Below, one piece after another: positions 25,706-33,471 of a stretch of 64,000 nt of DNA. How positions within the stretch are numbered: the stretch's first letter is position 1; each line of letters starts with the position of its first letter. Below the pieces are notes generated by a model. The model was not told the DNA's origin. It saw only the letters and a list, made by a program, of their open reading frames with translations, and did not search any database. The DNA is from Aromatoleum toluolicum (lineage in GTDB: Bacteria > Pseudomonadota > Gammaproteobacteria > Burkholderiales > Rhodocyclaceae). The DNA lies in contig NZ_WTVS01000004.1 of the NCBI RefSeq assembly GCF_012911005.2, forward strand, positions 1 through 64,000. The letters run 5' to 3'. The position numbers were made by a program, and so were the translations under genes.

Positions 25706-26497
25706 TTACAACGTATTGACGGTATGTCCGCCATCGACGACCAGCACGGAACCGGTCATGTAGGACGAGGCATCGGACGCGAGCAGCAACAGCGGGCCCG
25801 TGAGTTCGCCGCCGCGGCCCAGGCGCCGCAAGGGGATGCGCTTGATCAGGGCCTTGCCCGCGTCGCTCGCGAAGAAGTCCGCGTTCAGCGGCGTCTCGAC
25901 GTAGCCCGGCGCCAACGCATTGACGCGGATGCCGTAGCGCGCGAGCTCCAGCGCCATCGCCTTCGTGAGCTGGATCAGCGCGGCCTTCGACGCCGCATAC
26001 GCCGGCAGTTGCTGCGCAACGCGCAGGCCGAGGATGGACGAGATGTTGATGATGCTGCCGGCCTTGCCTGCGTCCTTCATCGCACGCGCGACACGCTGCG
26101 CGACGCGCCACGAACCGTTGAGGTTTACGTCGATGATGCCGTTCCAGTCCTGCTCGCCGACTTCCAGCAGGGGCTTGGTCTGGGTCACGCCCGCGTTATT
26201 CACGAGGATGTCGGGCACGCCGACGCTCGCGACGATGCTCGCGAGTGCGTCCTCGACGCTTTCCGCTCGCGTGACGTCCATCGCCACCGCATGCGTGCGG
26301 ATGCCCTCTTCGGCGAAGCGCGCGGCGACCTCGCGCCCCTGCTCGATGCGGCGGCCGGCGAGGACGATGGTGGCGCCGGCGCGGCCGAGGTCGTGGGCGA
26401 AGTCGCGCCCGAGTCCGCCGAAGGCGCCGGTCACGAGAGCGATCTTGCCCGAGATGTCGAACAACGCGGCCGGAGCCGCGGCAGGTGCTTGCGTCAT
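25706..26497 (-). CDS. Short-chain dehydrogenase/reductase
   Basis: A 263-aa SDR with TGAFGGLG at 23-30, NNAG at 100-103, Ser153 and Tyr167/Lys171. Its ATG overlaps the stop of the acyl-CoA dehydrogenase small subunit by four bases. Likely oxidises the hydroxyacyl-CoA made after dehydrogenation and hydration, given the order of genes in this operon. Confidence 0.84.
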   Translation of the reverse strand: MTQAPAAAPAALFDISGKIALVTGAFGGLGRDFAHDLGRAGATIVLAGRRIEQGREVAARFAEEGIRTHAVAMDVTRAESVEDALASIVASVGVPDILVNNAGVTQTKPLLEVGEQDWNGIIDVNLNGSWRVAQRVARAMKDAGKAGSIINISSILGLRVAQQLPAYAASKAALIQLTKAMALELARYGIRVNALAPGYVETPLNADFFASDAGKALIKRIPLRRLGRGGELTGPLLLLASDASSYMTGSVLVVDGGHTVNTL

Positions 26498-27612
26498 GCG
26501 GGGATGCCCTCCGGGCTGGAATGCGTGGTGGCGGCGAGGAAGCGTGCGAAGTGTTCGTCACGGCTGCCGAACAGGGCGGCATTGACCATCAGCCGCCGGA
26601 AATAGTGGCTCACGTCGAGCTCCTCGGTGATGCCAAGGCCGCCGTGCATCTGCACTGCCTCGTTCGCGACCTTGCGCGCGGCGCTGGAAATGTAGGCCTT
26701 CGCACCGCTGATGATGCGCGCGCGTTCGGCGGCGGGCCGCAGCAGCGCCTCCTGCGCCGAGCGCGTGAGGGCGGCGATCTCCTCCTGCAGCAGGAACATA
26801 TCGACCGCACGGTGCTGAAGCGCCTGGTTGGTGCCGATTGCACGGCCGAACTGCTTGCGGATCTTCAGGTACTCGCAGGTCGTCGCGACCAGCGCACGCA
26901 CGATGCCCAAGGCCTCGGCGCAGGAGGCGACCGTCGCGTGGTCGAGCACGTCGGCGATCGCGGTGGCCGCCGGCGTGCCGTCGTCCGGGTCGAGTCGCTC
27001 GGCCGGCACGCCGGCGAAGTGCAGGTTCGCCGCGCCGCGACCGTCGACGAAGCGGTAGTGCCGCCGCTCGATCTCCGCCGACTTCGCGTCGACGAGAAAC
27101 AGGCGGCGCTCGCCGCCGTGATCGGCATCCGCCGCGGAGACGATCAGCCGGTCGGCGATGTCGCCTTGCAGCACCGCGATCTTGCGTCCGCTGATGCGCC
27201 CGGCGCGGACCTGGCACCGAGGGTCCCCCGCCGCCTCGGCATCCGCGAACGCGAGCTTCACCGAGCCGTCGGCAAGCTGCGGCAGCAGCGCGTCCTGCTG
27301 CGCGGCGCTGCCCTGGCTGCGCACGAGCCCGGTACTAACGAGCGCACTCGCGAGCACCGGCTCCATCAGCAGGCGGCTACCCACCACTTCCATCAGCGCA
27401 CCGACCGCGAGCGGGTCGGCATCGAGGCCGCCGTGCTTCTCGGGCAGGCGCAATGCGAGCCAGCCCAGCTCGGCATAGTCGCGCCACGCCTTCCCGCTGT
27501 AGCCCGCCGGGTCCGCGAGCACCGCGTGGCGCTGCAGGAAATCGTAATTGTCGGCCGCGTAGCGCGAGGCGCTGTCGCGCAGCATCCCGGCCGTTTCGAG
27601 GTCCATGTTCAT
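26494..27612 (-). CDS. Acyl-CoA dehydrogenase, small subunit (PimD/FadE-beta-like)
   Basis: A 372-aa acyl-CoA dehydrogenase-fold protein with a degenerate N-terminal half but a typical C-terminal FAD-binding string (RKQFGRAIGTNQALQHRAVDM) and QMHGGLGITEELDVSHY. Such subunits pair with a second dehydrogenase to form alpha2beta2 enzymes, as for PimC/PimD (pimeloyl-CoA) or FadE pairs of steroid degradation. The start at 27612 overlaps the stop of its partner by four bases, which supports a 1:1 complex. Confidence 0.83.
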   Translation of the reverse strand: MNMDLETAGMLRDSASRYAADNYDFLQRHAVLADPAGYSGKAWRDYAELGWLALRLPEKHGGLDADPLAVGALMEVVGSRLLMEPVLASALVSTGLVRSQGSAAQQDALLPQLADGSVKLAFADAEAAGDPRCQVRAGRISGRKIAVLQGDIADRLIVSAADADHGGERRLFLVDAKSAEIERRHYRFVDGRGAANLHFAGVPAERLDPDDGTPAATAIADVLDHATVASCAEALGIVRALVATTCEYLKIRKQFGRAIGTNQALQHRAVDMFLLQEEIAALTRSAQEALLRPAAERARIISGAKAYISSAARKVANEAVQMHGGLGITEELDVSHYFRRLMVNAALFGSRDEHFARFLAATTHSSPEGIPA

Positions 27613-28796
27613 AGCCCCAGCACTCCCTTCGCAACGATGTTGCGCTGGATCTCGGACGCCCCGCCGAAGATGGTCGCGGCGCGGTTGTAGAAGTGATCCT
27701 TGACGATGCCGCCCGCGTCCTCGGGCCCCAGCGGCGGCGCGCTCGCGGCGTGCAGCGCGGCCGGATCCCACGCGACGCCGGCAAACCCCAGCAGGTCGAT
27801 CGCGGCTTCGGCGATGTCCTGGTAGAGCTCGGTGCCGCGCAGCTTGATCAGCGAGGCCTCGCCGCCATGGTCGGTGCCGCGCATCATCGATTCGACGGCC
27901 TGGTAGGAGGCCGCCTCCAGCGCCAGCAGGCGCAGTTCCAGCTCGCCGATGCGGGCGGCGGTGCGTTCGGGCGAGGCGGACGGTTTCTCCTGCGCCAGTG
28001 CCTTCAGCCGTTCCAGCGCATGGCAGGCCATGCCGAGCAGCGCGCCGGCCGTGCGCTCGTTCTTGAGCAGGTACTTGGCGTAGGTCCAGCCCTCGCCTTC
28101 CGCACCGACGAGGTTTTCGGCCGGCACGCGCACGTTTTCCAGCCACACCTCGTTCACATGCACGTAGCCGTCCATCGTCGGGATCGGCTTCACCGTCACG
28201 CCGGGGCTCTTCATATCGATCAGCACGAAGGAGATCGACTTCTGCGCCTGTTCGCCGCGCGCGGTCTTGACGAGGCAGAACAGCCAGTCCGCCCACTGCG
28301 CGTAGGTCGTCCACACCTTCTGGCCATTGACGACGTAGTGGTCGCCCTCCCGGATTGCCTCGGTGCGCAGCGCCGCGAGGTCGGAGCCGGCACCGGGTTC
28401 CGAATACCCCTGCGCCCAGAAATCCTCGGTCGTCGCGATGCGCGGCAGGAAGCGGCGCTTCTGTTCCTCGCGGCCGAAGGCGTAGATCACCGGGCCGACG
28501 TATTTCACGCCGAAGGGGATCACCCACGGGCAGCCCAGGCGCGCCAGCTCGTCCTCGAAGGTGAAGCGCTCGAGCAGCGACCAGCCCTGCCCGCCATGCT
28601 CCTTCGGCCAGTGGCCGATCGCCCAGCCCTGGTCGTTGAGCAGGCGCATCCAGCGCACGTAGTCGTCCTTGTCGAGCACCTGATGCAGGTGCGACTTCCT
28701 CTTCAGGTCGTCGGGCATCACGCGCTCGTGGAAGCTGCGGATGTCGGCCCTCAGGCGTCGGGCCTTGTCGCGGGCTTCGTCTAGCTGATCGGTCAT
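27609..28796 (-). CDS. Acyl-CoA dehydrogenase, large subunit (PimC-like)
   Basis: A 395-aa acyl-CoA dehydrogenase with WPKEHGGQGWS near residue 63, AQGYSEPGAGSDLA in the FAD/substrate region and FGGASEIQRNIVAK near the end. At the site of the usual catalytic glutamate it has Gly378 (FGG), so the base must come from another position or from the partner subunit. Resemblance to PimC suggests a dicarboxylyl-CoA or branched substrate. Together with the next gene it forms a heteromeric dehydrogenase. Confidence 0.84.
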   Translation of the reverse strand: MTDQLDEARDKARRLRADIRSFHERVMPDDLKRKSHLHQVLDKDDYVRWMRLLNDQGWAIGHWPKEHGGQGWSLLERFTFEDELARLGCPWVIPFGVKYVGPVIYAFGREEQKRRFLPRIATTEDFWAQGYSEPGAGSDLAALRTEAIREGDHYVVNGQKVWTTYAQWADWLFCLVKTARGEQAQKSISFVLIDMKSPGVTVKPIPTMDGYVHVNEVWLENVRVPAENLVGAEGEGWTYAKYLLKNERTAGALLGMACHALERLKALAQEKPSASPERTAARIGELELRLLALEAASYQAVESMMRGTDHGGEASLIKLRGTELYQDIAEAAIDLLGFAGVAWDPAALHAASAPPLGPEDAGGIVKDHFYNRAATIFGGASEIQRNIVAKGVLGL

Positions 28797-28844
28797 GGCG
28801 TTTCCTGCGCGATGGTCATGAAGGAATCCGGTTCGTCCGGCGCG

Positions 28845-30143
28845 TCAGCGCGGCACCGGACATGGGGTTGCCGCGCTCACCTCCTCGGGCGCCCCACTGC
28901 CCGAGAGATGCCGCGCAGCGACGAGGAACAGCACGCCGCCGGCGACCGAGAGCAGCGTCGCCGAGCACAGCGCATAGCGGATGGAGTCGGTCGCGACGTC
29001 GAGACGGGTGGCCAGCAGGTCGCTGAGCAGGCCGGTGCAGACCGGCCCGAGCCCCAGTCCCAGCAGGTTGAAGGTGATGATCACCACCGCCGACGTCAGC
29101 GCTCGCATCCCGGGCGGCACCAGCAGCTGCGGAACCGCAACGATGGGGCCGAAATAGAACATCATCAGGATCGACGCGAAGGCGCCGAAGACGATCGACA
29201 GCGTCGGCGATGCCACGAGGTACTGCGCCAACGCGAACGGCACCATCGCCAGCAGCGCCCACGCGACGACGCGCAGCCGCCCGCCGTTGTCGTGCCGCCC
29301 GGCGCGATCCGACAGCCGGCCGCCGAGGTACATGCCGATCGCGCTGCCGAAGCCGTTGAGCAGCGCGAGATAGATCGAAACATCCGTCAGCGCCATGCCA
29401 TGCACCCGCCCATAGAAGGGCGCGTTCCAGTTCATCGTCGCGTACACCGCATAGGCGTGGCAGGTGCCGGCCAGCACCAGGTAACGGAAGGCCTTCAGCT
29501 GCCACAGATGGCGCAGCGCCGCCTTCAGGTCGGCACCTTCCGCCGCATGCTGCGCCGGGGCGTCGAAGCGTCCGCGCAGCGGTTCGCGCATCGTCCATAG
29601 CACCAGCGGCGCCAGCGCGATGCCGGCGAGCCCGATGACGAGGAAGGTGCCGCGCCAGCCGATCATGCGTTCGAGCTGGCCGGCGAAGAGGTAGCCGTAG
29701 GCCATGCCCGCGGGCAACGACAGGCCCCACAGCGCGAGCACGGTGGCACGTTCGCGCGCCGGATAGAGGTCGGCGATGATCGAATGCGTGGACGGCACGC
29801 TGCCCGCCTCGCCGACCGCGACGCCGATGCGCAGCATCACCAGCGTCATGAAGCCGCCCGCGAAGCCCGTCAGCGCCGTCATCGCGCTCCACAAGGCGAG
29901 CGAACCGGCGACGATGCGCGTGCGGTTGCCGCGGTCGGCCCAGCGCGCGACCGGCAGGCACAGCGTCGAATACACGATCGCGAAGGACAGGCCGGTGAGC
30001 GCGCCGAGTTGGGCATCCGACAGCGCGAGGTCGCGCTTGATCGGCACCTGCAGGATCGAGATGATCGTCCGGTCGATGTAGTTGAACATCGACACCAGGA
30101 ACAGCAGGAGCAGCGTGTAGCGGCGCTGCAGATGCCCGGTCAC
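28845..30143 (-). CDS. MFS transporter, spinster-like
   Basis: A 432-aa transporter with about 12 membrane spans. The N-terminal string NYIDRTIISILQVPIKRDLALSD is typical of spinster-type MFS carriers that handle organic acids or lipids. The GTG at 30143 (VTGHLQRRYTLL) is chosen as the only start that leaves the first span complete; the frame upstream is open but without transporter sequence. It probably moves a pathway substrate across the inner membrane. Confidence 0.8.
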   Translation of the reverse strand: MTGHLQRRYTLLLLFLVSMFNYIDRTIISILQVPIKRDLALSDAQLGALTGLSFAIVYSTLCLPVARWADRGNRTRIVAGSLALWSAMTALTGFAGGFMTLVMLRIGVAVGEAGSVPSTHSIIADLYPARERATVLALWGLSLPAGMAYGYLFAGQLERMIGWRGTFLVIGLAGIALAPLVLWTMREPLRGRFDAPAQHAAEGADLKAALRHLWQLKAFRYLVLAGTCHAYAVYATMNWNAPFYGRVHGMALTDVSIYLALLNGFGSAIGMYLGGRLSDRAGRHDNGGRLRVVAWALLAMVPFALAQYLVASPTLSIVFGAFASILMMFYFGPIVAVPQLLVPPGMRALTSAVVIITFNLLGLGLGPVCTGLLSDLLATRLDVATDSIRYALCSATLLSVAGGVLFLVAARHLSGSGAPEEVSAATPCPVPR

Positions 30144-30166
30144 GGCGGCGTCCTCCGGCCTGCCCG

Positions 30167-31315
30167 TCAGCTTGCGCCGCCGTCGCGCGCGAACTGCCAC
30201 GCCGCGGTCGCGAGCGGACGGATGTTCGCGGCGATCTCGGCCGCGTTCATCGACGCGGCGTTGCCGCTCTGCAGGCGGTGCGCGATGCCCTGCAGGATCG
30301 CGGCGGTGCGGAACAGGTTGAAGGCGCGATAGAACGGATGGGTCGCATCCACGTCGAAGCCGGTGCGTTCGCAGTAGCGGGCGACGTAACGCTCCAGCGT
30401 CGGAATGCCGAGGACCGCAAGATCCGCATCCTGCAGCGTGCCGCGCGCGTCCACCCCGGGCGGACGATACCACTCCATCGCGTGGTACATCAGGTCGCCC
30501 AGCGGATGGCCCAGCGTCGACAATTCCCAATCGACGACGCCCACCACCTTCGGCTCCGTGGGATGGATCAGCAGGTTGTGGAAGGAATAGTCGCCGTGGA
30601 TGATCGACGACAGCCCGTCGTCGGCCGGCAGGGCTTCGGGTAGCCACGCGATCAGCTTGTCCATCTCGGGGATGTCCTGCGTGCGCGACTGGTCGTACTG
30701 CTTCGACCAGCGCGAGATCTGGCGCGAGAAGTAGTTGCCGGGCTTGCCGAAGTCGGACAGGCCGAGCGCGGCGTAATCCACCGTATGAAGGCGCGCCAGC
30801 GTCTCGTTCGCCGAATCGAACACGGCCGCACGATGCGCCGGATCCAGGTCGGGCATGCGGCAGTTCCAGAAGATCCGCCCCGGCACGTGGCGCATCACGT
30901 AGAACATGCTGCCGAGCACCTCGCGGTCCTCGCACAGGACAAAAGGCGCGGGAACGGGAAAGCCGGGAACGTGCGACAGCGCCTGGATCACCCGGAACTC
31001 GCGGTCCACCGCGTGCGCCGACTTCAGCAGCACGCCGGGCGGCTGCCGGCGCAGCACGTATTTCTGCCCGGGCGTCTCGAGCAGGTAGGTCAGGTTCGAC
31101 TGGCCGCCCTGGAATTGCTTCACGACCAGCGGCCCGCGGAATCCGGGCAGATGTTCGCGAAGGTATTCCCCTAGGCGCCCCTCGTCGATCAGCGCGACCT
31201 GACGGATCTCGCCGACCTCCCCGATGTAAGCCTTGGGTTCGCTGGCGACCGCCACTTCGTCGGCGACTGCCTCCTCCTTCATCACGCTGCTCGTCATTTC
31301 ACCCATGGCATTCAT
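30167..31315 (-). CDS. APH-type kinase (ACAD10/11 phosphotransferase-like)
   Basis: A 382-aa phosphotransferase with HGDYSFHN (His240, Asp242, Asn247) and the metal motif VDWE (Asp262). The string FQGGQSNLTYLL is the family nucleotide loop. It is a second, diverged copy beside acyl-CoA dehydrogenase genes and heads the minus-strand operon ending at 23636. The ATG at 31315 has only a weak ribosome site; a good AAGGAGGAG lies 35-40 bases inside, so the true start may be somewhat later and the acidic N-terminus may not be translated. Confidence 0.78.
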   Translation of the reverse strand: MNAMGEMTSSVMKEEAVADEVAVASEPKAYIGEVGEIRQVALIDEGRLGEYLREHLPGFRGPLVVKQFQGGQSNLTYLLETPGQKYVLRRQPPGVLLKSAHAVDREFRVIQALSHVPGFPVPAPFVLCEDREVLGSMFYVMRHVPGRIFWNCRMPDLDPAHRAAVFDSANETLARLHTVDYAALGLSDFGKPGNYFSRQISRWSKQYDQSRTQDIPEMDKLIAWLPEALPADDGLSSIIHGDYSFHNLLIHPTEPKVVGVVDWELSTLGHPLGDLMYHAMEWYRPPGVDARGTLQDADLAVLGIPTLERYVARYCERTGFDVDATHPFYRAFNLFRTAAILQGIAHRLQSGNAASMNAAEIAANIRPLATAAWQFARDGGAS

Positions 31316-31484
31316 TTGTCCATTTGTTGTGCCGGACGGGCACCGCTGGTGCCGTCACGTCTGTCTCCGCCGGATTCCGCGAAATCCGGCATCGCCCGAT
31401 TTCCGCGCCGCATTCCCGTCCGTCCAGGCGGTCGATTCATTGACAATATTCAGCCGTGATAGTCTGGAATCGACCGTTGGACCC

Positions 31485-31514
31485 AAGATACTCGACCGAC
31501 CGGTCGGCTGTCAA
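31485..31514 (-). promoter_or_regulatory. Promoter with operator, kinase-to-MFS operon
   Basis: On the minus strand TTGACA (31514-31509) and TATCTT (31490-31485) are 18 bp apart, and ACCGACCGGTCGGC (31495-31508, plus strand) lies inside the spacer. It controls the genes 31315 to 23636. Confidence 0.72.
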
Positions 31515-31565
31515 CGCACAAAAATGGGTCCAGCCAACACGGGAAGCCGAGATCGCACGCTGCCA

Positions 31566-31594
31566 TTGACACCCGACCGTCCGGTCGGTAGGCT
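31566..31594 (+). promoter_or_regulatory. Promoter with operator, CMD-to-thiolase operon
   Basis: TTGACA (31566-31571) and TAGGCT (31589-31594) are 17 bp apart. ACCGTCCGGTCGGT (31576-31589), one base off the consensus, lies in the spacer. It controls the genes 31718-36825. Confidence 0.72.
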
Positions 31595-31717
31595 TGAAAC
31601 GAAATGGCTGCGGCACGCTGAGAGGACGCCTGCTGCCACCTTCCGGAAGCGGTCAGCCAAACGGCTTGCGGGAGGCGCAAACTTGGCGACACACGACAAT
31701 TCTCTTGGAGACTCAAG

Positions 31718-32437
31718 GTGAGGGACAGGAACGCGTTGTTCAACTCCGAGCTGCTGAAGGAGCTCGCACCATTCACGATCTCGGGCTACGACCTCTTCCG
31801 CGAAGTCATCGAGACCGATGGCGCCCTGCCGGCGAAACTGAAAGGCCTGTTTGCCGCCGTGGTGGCCTGCAACCGCCGCTACCCGGCGCTCGCCCGCAAG
31901 GAACTCGACCGTGCCGCGCGCCTGGGCCTCACCCGCAATGAAGCGGCCGCCGGCCTGATCCTGCTGAGCAGCCTGCGGGGCGAAGGCGCGGCGCTGGCCT
32001 TCGATGCCACCATCCGCGAAATCTATCCGCCCGCCTGCGACGGCAACGCAAGCCCGCCGCGACACCCGTCGTCGCGCCAGCCCGAGCTTGTACGCGCGGC
32101 GCCGGGCGAGGCGGAGGCAAACTTCAAGGCCTACTTCGGCACGGTCCCGCCCGCGCTGGCGACGCTGCTGCGCCTCGCCCCGAAAGGCGCCGACGGCTAT
32201 TTCCTGATGCGCAAGGGGACCATCGACTGCAACCAGCTCGACCGCAAGGCGGCCGAACTGATGCTGATCGCGGTGCTCGCGTCCGATTACAGCCCCCAGG
32301 CGGCGACCCACATCCGCGCGGCCCGCGCCGTCGGCGCAACCGACGAAGAGATGGCCGAGGCCATCCTGTGCGCGGTTCCCTCGGCCGGCATCGCCGCGTG
32401 GATGGCGACCGGCGTACTCCTGGAGCCCCAACAATGA
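31718..32437 (+). CDS. Tandem carboxymuconolactone decarboxylase (CMD)-like protein
   Basis: A 239-aa protein made of two CMD/AhpD-like helical repeats (about residues 30-90 and 140-225). The AhpD active-site pattern CxxC...H is absent, so no peroxidase activity is expected. It has a paralogue at 41191-41880 with the same layout. Function unknown; decarboxylation or lactone chemistry is only suggested by the family name. GTG start at 31718 with TTGGAG upstream. First gene of its operon; its stop overlaps the next ATG (ATGA). Confidence 0.7.
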   Translation: MRDRNALFNSELLKELAPFTISGYDLFREVIETDGALPAKLKGLFAAVVACNRRYPALARKELDRAARLGLTRNEAAAGLILLSSLRGEGAALAFDATIREIYPPACDGNASPPRHPSSRQPELVRAAPGEAEANFKAYFGTVPPALATLLRLAPKGADGYFLMRKGTIDCNQLDRKAAELMLIAVLASDYSPQAATHIRAARAVGATDEEMAEAILCAVPSAGIAAWMATGVLLEPQQ

Positions 32438-33459
32438 ACCCGAACAGCAATCGCCAGTGGCTGCTGCGCCGTCGCCCGCAGGGCCAGGTTGGCCGCGACG
32501 ATCTCGAACTCGCGACCTCCGCGGTCCCCACGCCGGCAAAAGGGGAAGTCCTCGTCCGGGTCAAGCTACTGTGCATGGACCCGACGATCCGCAACTTCAT
32601 GGATCCCGACCCCGGCTACGGCGTTCCGGTCGCGGTCGGCGGCGTGATCCGCGGCGTCGTCATCGGCGAGATCGTCGAATCGCGCGACGAAACACGCGCG
32701 ATCGGCGAGCTGGTGTGGGGCTTCGGCGAGTGGAGCGACTACGTCGCAGGCCCCGCCGCGCAGTTCTTCCCGCTGCCGACGCGCTTCGGCCATCCGCTGC
32801 CGGCGTATACCCACGTGCTCGGCACGATCGGCCTGACCGCGCATTACGGCCTGCACGACGTAGCCGGCATCCACCCCGGCGCCACGGTACTGGTGAGCGG
32901 TGCAGCAGGCGCGGTCGGTTCGCTCGTCGGCCAAATGGCACGCATCGCCGGCGCCTCGCACATCGTCGGCATCGCGGGCGGCACCGACAAGTGCCAGCGT
33001 GCGGTCCAGCGCTACGGCTACGACCAGTGCCTCGACTACAAGGGCGACACGAAACTGGACGCCGCGCTCGGCGAGGCTTTCCCGGACGGCATCGACATCG
33101 TCTTCGAGAACGTCGGCGGCGCGATCCTCGAGGCCGCGCTGAACCACCTGCGCAAGAACGCGCGCGTCGCGCTGTGCGGGATGATCGCCCGCTACGGCGC
33201 CACCGAGACGGTGCCGGGCCCGCGCAACCTGTGGAACCTGGTCGTGAACACCGCACGCATCGAGGGCTTCCTCGTCACCGACATCCTCGGCGACCCGGCT
33301 CGGTCCGACAAGGCGCTGCGCGAAATCGACTCGTGGATCCGCGACGGGCGCCTGCATTACGACGTCGACGTGCGCACCGGCTTCGAGAACATCCCGGACA
33401 TCTTCAACTGCCTGTTCACCGGCGCCCACACCGGGCGGCTGGTCGTGCAGATCGACTGA
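32434..33459 (+). CDS. NADPH-dependent MDR oxidoreductase (CurA/prostaglandin reductase-like)
   Basis: A 341-aa zinc-free medium-chain reductase. CMDPTIRNFM near residue 46 and TVLVSGAAGAVGSLVGQMARI around 150 (NADP-binding) are typical of the CurA/leukotriene-reductase group, as is DIVFENVGG. These enzymes reduce enone double bonds with NADPH, here perhaps an unsaturated ring ketone. A paralogue lies at 44189-45208. Four-base overlap with the CMD gene upstream. Confidence 0.82.
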   Translation: MNPNSNRQWLLRRRPQGQVGRDDLELATSAVPTPAKGEVLVRVKLLCMDPTIRNFMDPDPGYGVPVAVGGVIRGVVIGEIVESRDETRAIGELVWGFGEWSDYVAGPAAQFFPLPTRFGHPLPAYTHVLGTIGLTAHYGLHDVAGIHPGATVLVSGAAGAVGSLVGQMARIAGASHIVGIAGGTDKCQRAVQRYGYDQCLDYKGDTKLDAALGEAFPDGIDIVFENVGGAILEAALNHLRKNARVALCGMIARYGATETVPGPRNLWNLVVNTARIEGFLVTDILGDPARSDKALREIDSWIRDGRLHYDVDVRTGFENIPDIFNCLFTGAHTGRLVVQID

Positions 33460-33471
33460 GGCGCCACAACG

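Larger units (their letters stand above)
31316..31717. other. Divergent control region, kinase and CMD operons
   Basis: A 402-bp gap with no supported gene. It carries two outward-facing promoters, each with an operator in its -35/-10 spacer (31485-31514 minus, 31566-31594 plus), whose -35 boxes are 51 bp apart. The leader of the minus transcript is about 160 bases long. I see no stable hairpin in it. Confidence 0.65.
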
